64,000 nucleotides of DNA from Heracleum sosnowskyi (GCA_030848705.1 CM061235.1:132005228-132069227); one strand, 5' to 3'. Positions 23,101 to 35,584 are shown, numbered from the stretch's first letter. Numbers and translations: made by a program. Notes: a model not told the origin generated them from the sequence alone.

Positions 23101-25345
23101 CGAGTAAATTAAAATCCTCAGAGGTAAGTTCCATGTGAAGAAAACCATATTGTCTCGATCACTTTTACAAAATGTGATCACGTTTATGTTTGTTTTAACA
23201 TTTCTACTTGGTTTCATCATATGTATGTATTTGATGCATCGTTACTTTTTACGTATCACACACAATGTGTAAATATCCATTAATAAGCCAGGGGCAAATT
23301 AATTATCTCTTGGAATACTGACTAGTCTTCACGGTAATAGCCTCCCACCTACTTTTTTAGGGCATGATACCTACATCTTACCCTCGCGAGACTATTGGTA
23401 TGTTTGGTTTGGTTTGGTTTTCGTAAATTAAAAAATATGGTATTATATAATAATTTGTAAATTTTTAATTTCTTATTATCCGGTTATCCAAGTTAGGCCT
23501 TTACTCCTATACATGTGCAATCATCGCAACTAAACAGATTATGAATTATGAATATTAATAATTGATATAGTACATATAATGATGTATATGTCTCCCCTCT
23601 CCCGCGATTCTCTACGGAAATAGATTATACCTCTACTTCAACCATTTTCTTGACCTTGTCTTAGGTTACATCAGAAACAACCAATAAGTTTCCCAATCCA
23701 CAATTTCTAGCCAGCAATACCTGCAGATGAGTGTTGCTCCCGTCCAAAGCAAAATAGGCTGGAGATAAGACGTCATAATATAGTTGGCGCTACTCTTTTT
23801 CCAACTGTTATCACTTTTCTGTAGCACAATTTGAAATGTAATAAAAATAATGACTTTAGGGGACATCAGAGTGTTTCTTTTTTGGTTTAGCAAAAGAAAA
23901 GAACAGTTAAAAAATAGATAATGAATCGAGCACATACGTGAAGGAATATGTTTCTGCTTAGACGCATCAGTGGCCCCAGGCCCCACACAGCAAAAAGTAA
24001 AATGGTAACTGCCGGAACCAGATTAAGTAATACAGGTTTGCCTTGCAAAGCACCAGACGACCTGCATATCATTAAATAGGTTTACATATCAAATCTTAAA
24101 CCAGTAAGCAATTCAATGGGGACAAGATCCCATATATGCCAACAGGAATGCCGTGCTTAACTATTTGCACGTATAATTGATTACTAAAAAATTCATCTTA
24201 TACACATTATACGGGGTATAGTACTGATTCTATTAATTGCAAAATATGAAAAAGTAAATTGACTTGCAACAACATAAGAGTCTAAATTGACGGAAAAAAG
24301 TTACCTCGTCAATTCTACTGCTACATTCTTTATATTAGATATGTGGAATGGATGACCTGGATTCAAAAATGAATGACATCTGAAGGGATTACTACGCCTA
24401 GATGGAACAGCATGTACTCGTCTCTGCAGTCTATCTGATAGATTAATGCTCCACGAATCCTGTCTCTGAAAACGCAACCAAAAGAACATTTGTCAACCTA
24501 AACAAGTAAATGAAAAAACATGTGCTCACACCTCTGCTAAGCTTAATGGATGACAAAAAAAAAAAAGTTCAGGCAGGGCCTGTAACTGTAAGTAAAACAA
24601 CCAACACTAAGCTTTACTAAAAACAGGAATAACAAAGGAAAAACATTAAAGTTACGAGGATATTGTAAAATTCAATATAGCATGAGAAGTACATAACTAA
24701 TTACTTAATACTGTCAGCCATGTGAATCGAAGTTTTTCCCAATATTACCACGGGGAGAGATGAATTAGACATTAAAAAAAAAGCTTCCTGCCATTCAAAA
24801 AAAATTGACATGCGGATATAAAGATTTGAATGTCCTGAGACTGTGTGGAGAACATAACAATCATACCAGCACCAAAGGTCAAGGTTATCACGTGTTATAC
24901 ACACAAATGCACACATAACCCGATCCAATGCACAACAAAATCAACACATAAACATAAGTAAATATTTCAACTATTAACAAATAAGTAACATGCAGACAAA
25001 AAGGGATTAGATTACTTAAGAATGTGTGAGCAATTAAAAAATCATGCTAAAAACTAAATAAAAGTTGTTTTAACTTCACAACACACAATAAAACTCGACA
25101 GACTATAGGGATGCTTACCAGGGAAAGTGACGATATAGCGCCTAATAAGTGTATGTTGCCACTTCCTGTCCAACTCTAATATTAATAAAACAAAAATTAA
25201 AATCCTTCTGTCAGGTCAAGATATAAATAAAATAGCTAGATTAGCTTTGGGCAAAACATTTAGGCACCTGGAGTTGTCTGCTGGTATGATGGTTCCTATA
25301 TATTCCCAATTGTTGGGATATTTGCAAAGTGCAAGCAGTGGCCAT
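17107..25345 (-). CDS. MSL2/3: Mechanosensitive channel of the MscS-like MSL2/MSL3 plastid type
   Basis: Thirteen minus-strand coding exons: 25345-25268, 25175-25119, 24465-24305, 24061-23938, 23818-23721, 23014-22901, 22516-22456, 20628-20479, 20304-20194, 19941-19774, 19668-19555, 18469-18413 and 18066-17107. All are GT-AG with matching phases and encode 750 aa. The N-terminus (about 1-95) is Ser/Arg/His-rich like a plastid transit peptide. Five hydrophobic segments follow (about 108-135, 155-173, 195-235, 237-255, 262-300); the last, with [20 protein letters not shown], corresponds to the MscS pore helix. The beta and C-terminal MscS domains carry the family-typical [21 protein letters not shown] and [12 protein letters not shown]. 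After about residue 500 comes a long polar Lys/Thr/Ser tail. MSL2/MSL3 act in the plastid envelope, relieving osmotic stress and affecting plastid size and division. The last ORF read from 18114 includes 48 intron bases. Confidence 0.92.
20629..22455 (-). other. MSL2/3 intron 7, enlarged by an hAT-type MITE
   Basis: The longest MSL intron (1827 bp). About 720 bp of it is the inserted element at 21421-22141. No exon-like sequence is apparent in the rest. Confidence 0.75.
21421..22141. mobile_element. Non-autonomous hAT-type element (721 bp) in MSL intron
   Basis: Imperfect terminal inverted repeats: the left end starts CTAGGAAGCACGGGTGCGG and the reverse complement of the right end starts CTAGAAAGCAGGGGTGCGG. 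An exact 8-bp target duplication, ACTGATTT, lies at 21413-21420 and 22142-22149. Eight bases and short TIRs fit hAT. The ends are strikingly GC-rich, full of GGGTGCGG units, while the middle is AT-rich. No transposase. Confidence 0.85.
23015..23720 (-). other. MSL2/3 intron 5
   Basis: 706-bp intron; no embedded gene or element recognised. Confidence 0.7.
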
Positions 25346-26480
25346 GATCGAAGATTAATAATGCACAAAAAGAATAGAATGTTAATGCCGAACACAATTG
25401 ACTATACAATCCGTGAACTTGGAGCTGATTTAAAAGTAAATAATTTATATGATTGGTTAACCAGTTCTGGTGTAAGAGAAATTCATTTATCTGAGATCTA
25501 CCCCTGCAACCTCCTGTTAGAAGAAGTATATATATATATCAGCAAGTGAAAACAAAAAAAATACATCTACTATGCATTGTCCTAAGAACTAAAAATCATT
25601 TGAACACATTTTACTTGAAAAACAAAGAGACTTTTTAACATGAGAAAACGGAGCAAGGATTAATTTAAAGTAAACTCAAAAACTCAATCAACTCACAGTC
25701 ATATATCAACTAATCTAATTCAGTCCACGCACATGACTTGTGATTCAATCATACTAGAAGTTTCAGCACGTTGTCTAGTTTTCTGATGAATGATTACACA
25801 AATGTTACTGTACTCCAGAATACACATTATTTTACTTCACATCTTATTTTATATTCAATTACGTTACTCATAATGCTACTAAAATATTTACGTGAATCTA
25901 CTATAATCATGCTTCTCTTGAAAATTCACTAATTCAATTTATCCCACCGTGATCGAGATCAGTAAATCCGATTTGTACCTTACGCCCTTCAGGCCTACTC
26001 CTATAACTAAAGAAGCTGTCTCTAAAACGACACCTCGTAAATTAGAGACCAGACCACATTACAATATTCAACTGTGCCTGTCATTATTTGAGTCAAGCAG
26101 AGCTAGCTCAAATGCACATAATCTCTTTCTAATTAAACCTCGAATTCATTTAAATTGCAGATTAATCTTAATATCTATATTTAGACATCACCTCCCAATT
26201 TTTTCGGAAAAATTCAAATGGAATATGCATATATCATTACAAACTCAATTTCATTCTGATTACAATTTATCCCCAAATTGTAACCCTAGAAAGATGTTTA
26301 ATCAATTATTCAACAAATAATTCAATACGTACACATAATTAATTAAATAATTATAGTAAAAAAGAAAGAAAGAGGATATGAGGTGTTGAATTACCTGTAG
26401 AGCACGGCGGCGACACGGCGGCGACGCGGCGGAAGTTGCAGAGAGAGAAAGAGTAAAGCTTCGTGTAATTATTTTAATTT
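25346..26480 (-). other. MSL2/3 upstream intron and probable 5' UTR exon
   Basis: No in-frame coding exon is found upstream of the ATG at 25345. A GC-rich CGGCGG stretch (about 26,400-26,435) ends, on the minus strand, with CTCTACAG followed by GTAATT. This good donor at 26,395/26,394 suggests a non-coding first exon at about 26,395-26,460 followed by an intron of roughly 1 kb. The exon is predicted from sequence only. Confidence 0.45.
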
Positions 26481-27059
26481 TGTGTAATTATTTTATTTTT
26501 GTGTTTGCGTGAATGTACTGTATATGTTTGTGTTCGAAATTTGAGTTTACGGGGTTTTGATTGGGTGATTGGTGTTGCCGCCGACAAGTCAATAGTATTT
26601 ATTTATTCATTTCCACCGCCCACACAATTTTACCATTTATTTATTTTTTATTTTAAAACAAATTTACCATTTATTTGCAAAATTATCAAAACGCGAGAAA
26701 AAATATTCGGATGGGGTATCAAATTAGGCCCAAAATATTGTCGGGTATCGGATGTCCAAAATATAATTGATGAGTAATTATACATGTTTCTAAAAGCCCT
26801 ACAGGTGCTGGAAAAAAAAAAAACCCTACAAATGTGTGATGGGTCAATCGACTAATTAAGGCCAACCCAACCAAAATCGAATTTATTTCTGTTCTTAGTT
26901 CTTTCTTACCGGGTTTTTTTTTCTTTTTTACTTTGTGACATTCCTTCGAATATTTTGTATTTCAAAACTTTTGAATGTAGCAATTATAATAATTAGGGAA
27001 TTAGCTTCTCATAAGTCGTTCTACCGTCGGGCTCTACTTTCTTAGTAGTATGTTGCAAT
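26481..27059. other. MSL2/3 5' flank
   Basis: Spacer upstream of the channel gene; no gene or element recognised. Confidence 0.4.
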
Positions 27060-28215
27060 AGATGCTTGTTTGGTTTGTTGGGCTCGTAATGCTTGTTTGT
27101 CTTTGTCGGCCTTGTTGAGCTTGTCAGACTTGTTGGGCTTTGTTGGGCTTGTTGAGCTTTGCTGGTCTTGTCTGAACTTTGCCGGAATCGCCTCCAAGCT
27201 CCCTGAAACGGAAATGTTCATGGGGGGTTATGTCCCCGTAAACACCTCTGGCGTGAGAATAAGTATCCGGCGGATGGAAAACATAATACAAGTATATAAA
27301 GTGTATTAATTTCTAGAGATAGAAAGTAGAGAGAAGGTAGAGCAAAACCTATCAGAATTTGAATGTGGTGTGAGTGTAATGAATGTTGTGAACCCTTGCA
27401 TTGAAGCGACTAGGGGGTATATATAGGCTCATGTCATGTGCAATTCACATGACTGAGTGTCCGCGTGGGGGACAAAGGGTTACAAATTAGGATCTTGGTC
27501 GGGGGTCAATGTCAACATTGTGTCAGTTGCATTTTGTCATGATGTTTGGACCATGTACTTGTGTCAGCTTTGTTGTAGGTGTTAGTAGCATTGTTTTACA
27601 CATACTTTGTATGTTGTACAACATGTTATGTCCAACCTTTGTGGGACTTGTAGACCTTGCAGACTTTGTGAACCTTGTAGGCTTCATGGACATTGTAGGT
27701 TTTGTTTATAACTTGGGCTTGTCCTATATTGGCTTTGTCGTGCACATATTTTGTCCATTGTACAACATGTCATGTCCAACCCTTGTGGGCTTTGCAGAAC
27801 TTGCAGGCAATGCAGACCTTGCATGCATTGTTGGACCTTGCAGACAATAGGGACCTTGCATGCATTGTTGGATCTTGTAGGCATTGTGAACCTTGCACAT
27901 ACCTTTGTGGCATTTATGGAACTTCTAGGCAATGTGGACCTTGCATGCAATGCGAGCTTATAAACATTGTTGGACCTTGTAGGCAATGTGGACCTTGTAG
28001 GCATTGTGAACCTTGCAGGTAATGTGGACCTTGCAGGCATTGTTTGACCTTGTAGGCACTGTGGACCTTGTAGACATTGTTGGACTTTCCAGGCATTGTG
28101 AACCTCGTAGGCAACATGGACCTTGGAGGCATTGTTGGGCCTCGTGGGCAATATGGACCTTGTAGGCATTGTTGGGCCTTGCCGGCATTGTGACCTTGCA
28201 AGCAATGTGACCTTG
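27060..28215. repeat. Degenerate minisatellite, 18-bp unit
   Basis: From about 27,830 to 28,210 roughly twenty head-to-tail copies of an 18-19 bp unit close to GGACCTTGTAGGCATTGT can be read. More diverged copies (CTTGTTGGGCTT, CTTGTGGGCTTTGC) reach left to 27,060. A block with CATTGTACAACATGTCATGT recurs about 145 bp apart (27,600 and 27,745). Because the unit is a multiple of three with few stops, long frames are open on both strands. None resembles a protein. Confidence 0.85.
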
Positions 28216-29022
28216 TTCGCCTTGTTATGGACTTGGACTTGGTATTTGCTTATAAATTGGCATTTTATAAATCATATACTATCAGCTCCCATTGCTTTTT
28301 ACTATTTGTTTATCACGTTGTTACAAACACATCAATAGAGAAAGTAGTTTAGTAAATTTCAAAAGTAACTTTTTTTTAAAAAAACATTTTTGAATTTAAA
28401 TAATTGTTTTTAGTTAAAGCAGGTTTTCCATAATTTTTAAAAAATATTAATTTTCAATTTTTGCGAAAAGCAACTACTTATTTCAATATGATCCTCATAA
28501 ACATTTTTTTTTATATTTTACCCTAAAACACGCACTTGTCAAATATATTACGAAACACTTATCTTATTTTAATAACATCACATATTTTAACTGCATTTTT
28601 TTCAACAATACAATAATTTGTAATAGCAATTCCAAACATAACCCTAATATGTTATTATTACTAAATATTGATTGCTTTCATCATCTCATGCATAGTTTAT
28701 GTATTTTTATTTTATTTCTTACCATTTCTTTATCTCCGTATTCAATTAAAACATAAATAATCGGAATGGACATATTAACAGGAGCAGAACCAGGAGGGAG
28801 GCAATTTAGGCTTCAAATTTCGGATAATCTAAAAAATTTAGTAGGAAGTTTTTTAAATGTCGCAATTTTTAAAAATCTATAGCACTTTAATTTATTTATT
28901 TTGTCAAGGATAGCACTTTAATTTAAGCCCGGTCTAACTTCTAAAAATTAGCAAATATTTATCTTAATTTCGGTATTTAATGTTACGGGTTCCACCCCAG
29001 TGATAAAGTAATACAATATTAG
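28216..29022. other. AT-rich spacer left of retrotransposon 1
   Basis: No gene or clear element seen. The last five bases (ATTAG) are the candidate left target-site duplication of the retrotransposon. Confidence 0.5.
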
Positions 29023-29820
29023 TGTTAGAGATACTTATATCTAATCATTATTGGGTCAAGCCCAATACATAAAAGCCCACCAGCGAAGCAGGCCGAACGA
29101 ACCAATCCCCATAAGAGCATCTCCAATGGTGTAGAACCCTTAGCTAAAATTATAGGTGGATTGCCATAAATAAAAAAATTAGATAATGTGTAAAAAAAAT
29201 CAGCTCCAATGGGATAAAACTGTTAGCTAAAATTTTAGCCAACCTCTTCATGTTGGCTATTTTTGTCGAACCCCTATGGACCTGTAGTAAAACTCCACAT
29301 CAATTATTACCATATTCAAATCATATATTCTATTTTTAACAACTTAAAATAATAATAACATTCTATTTTTAAAATATAGTTAACTAGTATAGCCAACTCC
29401 ATTGGAGCACAATATCTTACAGGTTCAGCAAATTTTACATAATCAGCATTTTATATTATTTTAGCTAACGATTTTAGCCAACACCGTTGAAGATGCTCTA
29501 ACAAGGAGAGACCAATGGTGCAGATCCATATCTTGATGGGGGACCAACGGCTTCCGGACTCGGTCAAGGGAGAACTGCCCACGTGGGAGCGAAGTCCACG
29601 TTCGAGACGTGGAGATCGGAAAGAACTGTTAAAATAAAGAAACAGGTTTGAGTTCATCATTCATACACAGATATACAATTACAATTCTCGTACGTTTCAA
29701 TACTCACAAAAGACCAGTTAACTGATTCTCACACCGGAAGTGAATCGGGGGGCCTATCCCTCGCATTCTTCTCATTGTAGGTCCGACCGGACAAAGGGCG
29801 GCAGAAAACTGGTTCCAACA
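29023..29820 (+). repeat. 5' LTR of retrotransposon 1, split by a MITE
   Basis: TG...CA ends. 798 bp, of which 387 bp are the MITE plus one copy of its TAA target duplication, leaving 411 bp that align with 38681-39091. Confidence 0.93.
29115..29498. mobile_element. PIF/Harbinger (Tourist-like) MITE inside the 5' LTR, 384 bp
   Basis: Terminal inverted repeats GAGCATCTCCAATGGTG (left) and GAGCATCTTCAACGGTG (right, reverse complement), flanked by a 3-bp TAA duplication (29112-29114, 29499-29501). The 3' LTR has the uninterrupted CCCCATAACAAGG and so is the empty site. The interior holds further TTAGCTAAAATTTTAGCC inverted sequences; non-coding. Confidence 0.93.
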
Positions 29821-29843
29821 TTTGGTGCCGTCTGTGGGAACGT
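29821..29843 (+). promoter_or_regulatory. Primer-binding site of retrotransposon 1
   Basis: TTTGGTGCCGTCTGTGGGAA directly follows the 5' LTR, the position and TGGTGCC-form of a tRNA primer site. The tRNA species was not determined. Confidence 0.75.
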
Positions 29844-29873
29844 ACGATTTATCTGTAATTAAAGCTTGTTATT

Positions 29874-31320
29874 ATGACGGCTGATAGACCACCCGGGTTC
29901 GAAGATTCAGGGAGACCGGGCGGTTCAACCACGATCACGCCCCTAATCAATAGGACATTAAACTTTGATTCCGAAGGGGATGAAGGACCTATGCCGACCC
30001 CTGAAGAACAGAAGGAGCTGTTGCTTAAATGGAGGCAAGAACAAGCCGCCAGGAAGGGCAAACAGCGGGAATCTGATCAAGCGGCAAAAGAGGCTCAAAT
30101 ACGAGCAAAGAAAAGGGAGGCCGATCTCCTGAAATTGGAAGCCCTCAGACTCCGAAGAGAAGAAATTGAGATGGAAGAGAAGGCCATAAGAGATTCTGTG
30201 GCAGAAGATGATACCCCGTTAATTGAGCCCGAAACTCAAAGGGAGAAGCGACCTCATAACGATAAAGACGGGTCTACGGACTCCGAATCGTGTCATAGAA
30301 GAATCCGGTCTAAAATTGTAGTATCCTCCGAGTCAGAAGACGAAGACGATCCCCATGTTAAAAGTCGTCTAAGGAGAATGGAGAAAGCCATGTTTGGTGA
30401 AAGGAAAATAAGCCACGAACCGGTCATAACTAAAGAGATCGAACAATATCGACCCCTTCCTGGAAGGCAATTCCCAAAAATGAACGAGTTCAACGGAAGA
30501 GGTGATCCCGAAGAACACTGTGAGAAGTATGAGTCGTTGATGACGGGCATGGGACACTGTGATATCATGATGTGCAAAATGTTCAAAACCTACTTAAAGG
30601 GAACAGCGACGATGTGGTATCGTTTGCAAAGACCCCGATCGATCAGTTCTTACGATCAGCTCAAAAGGAGATTTCTTCGACATTATTCCCATTTGTGTAG
30701 AAGGGAAAACGATACTGAAGCGCTGATCCACTGTAGACAAAGGCAGAATGAGGAGTTGGGGGACTACCTGGCTCGGTTCAAGGAGGAGGCAGGAATGGTA
30801 ACTAACCTAGACAAGGTGAAAACTGCAGGATTTCTAGCTGTCGGACTAGACCCAATCAAAGGTAAGAAACTACGATCCTCTCTTTACGATGTACCTCCAA
30901 AATCCTTAAATGACATTTATTTGAGAGGATAGGCCATTCGTAGAAAGTTAGAGTCAATTGGAGGCTCTAGAGATAGTCGAAGGTATGAAAGCTCGGGAAA
31001 AGACGACCGAAGAGGTCGGGGAGATGTAAAGAGCATACTGAATGATACGAGACCTGACAAGGGTACTGACCGAAGGCGAGATAGAGATAGCACGGTGTTT
31101 ACTACTCTTAATGCACCTATCTCAAAGATTCTCCACGAGATGAGGGGAAAGCCAGGCTTTGTTCGACCAGTCCGGTTAAAAACTCCATATCATAAAAAGA
31201 ATGGGGGACAAGTATTGCGATTATCACAAAGATAAAGGACATAACACTGATCAGTGTTACCACCTGAAGAAGTTGATCGAGAAAATGATCAAAGGTGGGG
31301 AGTTGGGTGAATTTGTATGA
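29874..31320 (+). pseudogene. gag: gag of retrotransposon 1 (interrupted)
   Basis: The frame 29874-30932 (352 codons) starts MTADRPPGFED and has a charged helical region, then the retrotransposon gag core (about residues 205-350: FPKMNEFNGRGDPEEHCEKY, TATMWYRL, LKRRFLRHYSHLCRRENDTE). It ends at a TAG. Gag sequence continues in frame beyond it, then shifts frame before 31,201, where a knuckle-like motif (CDYHKDKGHNTDQC) is read, followed by a TGA at 31,318. At least two stops and one frameshift separate it from pol. Gag forms the virus-like particle core. Confidence 0.85.
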
Positions 31321-31326
31321 GACCTG

Positions 31327-32448
31327 ATGAGTAAGTTGGAATCCAGGGAGAAGGCCAAAGATAAAGAGCCCGAAGATAAAGAAAGGTATCGAGGCGAAGT
31401 CAGGACTATATCAATGGGTACAGTCATGGAGCGATGCAGTAAGACTGCCCGGAAGAAGTACGCCCGACAGGTTTACAGCTTATACCAAGCTAATGTAGCC
31501 AAACAACCTCTGCTCATCACTTTCACAGAGGATGATTACGAGGATGTGATATGGCCGCACGAAGATCCACTTATCATCAATCCTATTATAGGAGAGAATA
31601 AAATATGGAAAGTGTTAGTTGATGGTGGTAGTTTGGTCAATATCCTATATCACAGAACGTACACCAAGATGAATTTGGGAAGCGAACAGCTAGAGCCTTG
31701 TCATGAGGCCCCACTGTACGGATTTGGAAATCAACCGGTACCGATCGAAGGGACAATCACACTTCCGATCGTGTTAGGCAAAGCCCCTTATACTATGCAA
31801 AAGGAAGCCAAATTTTATGTGGTAAGGGTTGACAGTCCCTACAATGGCATTCTGGGAAGGCCGATCCTTTGTGCCTTCCAGGCTGTTGCATCCGTCCCTC
31901 ACTTGAAATTGAAATTTGCGACTGAACACGATATAGGTGAAATGAGGGGCGATCAGAAAGCTGCCCGAATAATAATGTTGGAAGACCATGAGAAAGACCA
32001 AGAGGTTGTTATGACTGAAGGGGGAAAAAGGAAGCGAAGTGAAAGTGAAGCAGGGGGCAGTCATCATACAATGAGTATTGAGTTGGAGAAATTTGGAGCA
32101 GAACTGTCCAATCCCATAGTGGAACCGGCCGCAGAAACCGAAGAGGTGGAATTATATGTGGGACGATCAGGAAAAATGATTCAAATAGGCAAAAATATGG
32201 AGCCCGAATTGAAAGCGAAGGTAATTGAGGTAATTAGGCAATATCATGATATATTTGCCTGGGGACCGGAGGATATGCCTGGGCTAGATCCTTCAGTAGC
32301 AAAACATTGCCTTAGCGTGAATCCTGATGCAAAACCAGTTAAGCAAAAGAAACAAAATTTCGTGATGAAGAGGCAACAGGTAATTCAAGCGGAAGTGGAA
32401 AAACTGCTAGAGCCGAAGTTTATAGAGGAAATTGAGTACCCGGACTAG
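31327..32448 (+). pseudogene. pol: Protease and start of RT, retrotransposon 1
   Basis: The aspartic protease motif VDGGSLVNIL is at about residues 97-106, preceded by WPHEDPLIINPIIGENK. The frame then runs through the linker DIFAWGPEDMPGLDPSVAKHCL into the N-terminal RT segment and ends in a TAG at 32446-32448, just where RT continues in the same frame. Confidence 0.85.
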
Positions 32449-32457
32449 CTGGCAAAT

Positions 32458-33075
32458 GTGGTAGTAGTCAAGAAATCAAACAATAAATGGAGAATGTGTG
32501 TAGATTACACCGACTTGAATAAAGCCTGCCCAAATGACCATTATCCCCTACCGAACATTGATCAACTGATAGACGCCACTTCAGGCCATCAAATACTCAG
32601 TTTTTTGGACGCCTTTTCTGGATATCACCAAATTGCAATGAATGCCGAGGATATACCGAAGACAGCATTCATCACCCGAAAAGGCACTTATGCGTATATC
32701 AAGATGCCCTTCGGGCTGAAGAACGCAGGGGTAACCTTTCATAAAATGATCAATAAAGTGTTCAAAGAAGAGATCGGTCGGAACATGGAATGCTACGTGG
32801 ATGATATGATCGTAAAGTCTATGTTCGGGGATCATGCAGACGATCTGAGAGAATGTTTTGAGACACTGAGAAAGAACAACATGAGGATTAATCCAAGCAA
32901 GTGCACTTTTGGGGTTTCAAGTGGCAAATTCCTGGGATATATGGTGAGTGCTAGGGGGATAGAAGCGAACCCGGAAAAAATAAAGGTTGTGATTGATATG
33001 AAAGCACCGAAGACTATCAGGGATATTCAGAAGCTAACTGGGCGACTGGCCGCCTTGCGAAGGTTCATTTCCTGA
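32458..33075 (+). pseudogene. pol: Reverse transcriptase core, retrotransposon 1
   Basis: Continues the protease frame after the TAG. RT motifs are intact: WRMCVDYTDLNKACP, FLDAFSGYHQI, MPFGLKNAG and the catalytic YVDD. Ends at a TGA (33073-33075). The polymerase copies element RNA to DNA. The core reads well, but the flanking stops prevent a full-length product. Confidence 0.88.
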
Positions 33076-33131
33076 TCGGCTGAAAAAGCACTCCCAATTT
33101 TTGAAGTCCTTCGAGGATCCAAAAACTTCGA

Positions 33132-33899
33132 ATGGGGATCGAGCTGCCAGAAAGCATTCGAAGAGGTCAAAGAGTAAATTACCGAACATTGGGAGCGGTG
33201 TTGGTTAAGGAACACGAAAAGAATCAACACCTAGTATTCTATGTTTCCCATATGCTGAAGGACGCAGAAACAAGATACCCGAACGCAGATAAGCTCGCTT
33301 TCGGGTTAGTAGTGGCATCAAGAAAGTTGCGCCACTACTTCCAGGGAAGAACTATACAAGTAGTAACTGATCAACCTTTGAAAAAGATAATTCAGAGACC
33401 TGAAGCTTCGGGAAGGGTAGTGGCTTGGTCAGTCGAGCTAGGGGAATATGACTTGGAGTATGTGCCGAGAACATCCATCAAAGCCCAGGCGTTGGCTGAT
33501 TTTATAGTGGAATGCTTTTTCTCGGGACCTAAAGATTTAACGCCGGAGGAACAGCTAATCCAGGCCCCTGGGAAATGGAAGCTCTTTGTGGATGGGTCAG
33601 TCACGAAGGCTAAGTATGGAGCGGGAATGATCCTTACCAGTCCCGATGGATTCGAGATACACCAAGCTATCAGGTTCACCTTCCTCTTGACTAATAATGA
33701 GGCTGAGTACGAAGTGTTGTTGGCAGGGCTTGCTTTAGCAAGGAGCCTGGAGGTGAAGCATATAAGGGTATTCAACGATTCTATGCTGGTGGTGAAACAG
33801 TTTTCTAGAGAATATGGACAAAAAGATCCACAAACGAAGGCATATACAGCCAAGGTACGTGAAATTGCACTTCATTTTGAATCTTTTGAATTAAGTTAA
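33132..33899 (+). pseudogene. pol: Two RNase H domains, retrotransposon 1 (first one partly deleted)
   Basis: In a shifted frame: LGAVLVKEHEKNQHLVFYVSHML belongs to the usual Ty3 RNase H, but about 25-30 residues before it, which retrotransposon 2 has (around LYLYLAASNTALGAV), are missing. Residues 150-255 form a second RNase H (WKLFVDGSVTK, NNEAEYEVLLAGLALA, NDSMLVVKQ), a known Tat-lineage acquisition. A TAA at 33897-33899 interrupts the link to integrase; the linker continues in the same frame at 33900-34193 (ARENNSRADALSRLAS). Confidence 0.82.
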
Positions 33900-34193
33900 G
33901 TGGCCAGGGAAAACAACAGCCGAGCAGATGCCCTGTCTAGGCTCGCTTCGGCAGAAACCCAGAACCTAACAGGGTCAATCTACCTGACCGAGGTGAACGC
34001 ACCATCTATCGATAAGAAGCAGTGTTTGGAAATCCATCAAGGGGTTAATTGGATGACCCCCATCAGAGCCTTCCTAGAAAAAGGAACCTTGCCCTTGTAT
34101 AAGAAAGAAGCTCAAAAGGTGAGATATCGGTCGGCTAGCTACACCTTAGTAGGGGACAGCTATTTAGACGGTCAGCTACTCAACCGCTTCTGA

Positions 34194-35233
34194 AATGTCT
34201 CGCCCCCGAAGATCAAAGGTTAATCCTCGAAACAATACATGAAGGAATTTGTGGGGAACACTTTGCGGGACGGTCGTTAGCTTTCAAGGTGTTGCGACAA
34301 GGTTTCTTTTGGCCGACCGTAAGGGAAGATGCCAAAAATTACTCCAAGAAGTGTAGGCAATGCCAATTGTTCAGTACGATACCGAAACAGCCTCCCGAAG
34401 AAAGGTCATCGGTTCTCAATCCCATTCCCTTTGCCATGTGGGCGGTAGACATAGTGGGAATCCTGCCAACTAGCACCAAACAAGCTAAGTACTGTATTGT
34501 GGCCATCGACTATATGACAAAGTGGGTAGAAGCTCGGCCATTATCCGCCATAACTGAGGAGGCAACAAAGAAATTCATGTTGGAACAGGTAATACTTAGG
34601 TTCGGCATCCCGATGGTTTGCGTGTTTGACAATGGAACCCAATTTATTGAAAGCAAATTCAGGAAGTTTTTGGCAAAGTTCGGAATCCAACAAAGGTTCA
34701 GTTCAGTCGAGCACCCACAAGGAAATGGAGCTATTGAGGCAGTCGAGGGAATTAAGAAGCGACTTGGAGACGCTGAGGGAATGTGGGCGGAAGAGCTACC
34801 TTATGTCCTCTGGGCCAATCGAACTACTCCCAGGTCCTCGACGGGAGAAACTCCGTTCAGGTTAGCATTTGGAACAGACGCGCTGATGCCTGCAGAAATT
34901 GGTCTGGAATCTTACCGAACCCAGGTGTTTAATGTGGAAAGAAATGAGTTCGGACTTCGGGCAAATGTGGATTTGGTGGTCGAAGAAAGAGAAGCAGCTC
35001 ACCAACGCAACGTCCGATACCAGCTTCAAGCCGCTCAGTACTACGACGATGGAGTAAAAAAGAGATCATTCCAAGTGGGGGATCTCGTCCTCAGAGAGCT
35101 AGCAAATTCTATGCCGACGAAGCAAGGGAAATTAATGCCAAATTGGGAAGGCCCTTACACGGTAATTGAAATAGTCCGGCCAGGGACATATAAGCTATCA
35201 GGGACGGACGGTGCTTTAATAAAAAATACTTGA
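34194..35233 (+). pseudogene. pol: Integrase, retrotransposon 1
   Basis: The HHCC zinc-binding part begins in one frame just after 34,190 (HEGICGEHF) and shifts to the frame open from 34,289 (QGFFWPTVREDAKNYSKKCRQCQL). The catalytic core has MWAVDIVGILP (first Asp), VFDNGTQF (second Asp) and HPQGNGAIEAVE (Glu). A C-terminal domain with QVGDLVLRE and NWEGPYTVIEI follows. The open frame ends at 35233. It inserts the DNA copy into the genome. Confidence 0.85.
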
Positions 35234-35584
35234 CATGTTTCACGCCTCCGTAGATTTTACCAGTAAGCTTACTGGAAATTTCCATCCTATCAGTATTTTT
35301 AATTCAACAATTTCGTTCAGTATTCCCTTTAATTTAGTATGATGTGAATCAACATTTTTAAATCGGAAACCATGTCTTGCGTGCTTGGATAAGCATTTTT
35401 GCCTTCGATATGTATTCCAATTGATTTGTTTACCTATAGCATGTGTGCATGATTATGGTTAATGCACGATCAAGTACACAATTTTCAAGCCCACGCTTGG
35501 GGGCATTCGAAGCAAACCATGTGCTCCAAATTTTAGCATGAAGAATATACGACTAATATTCCGAATCGGATTGTATATACACAA

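Noticed and set aside
25247..25549. 100-codon plus-strand frame
   Set aside because: It overlaps the first coding exon of MSL2/3 on the opposite strand, which fits the family's start and splice phases.
27684..28205. 173-codon minus-strand frame and several overlapping frames on both strands
   Set aside because: They lie in the 18-bp minisatellite. The unit length is a multiple of three and lacks stops, and translations are repetitive with no domain.
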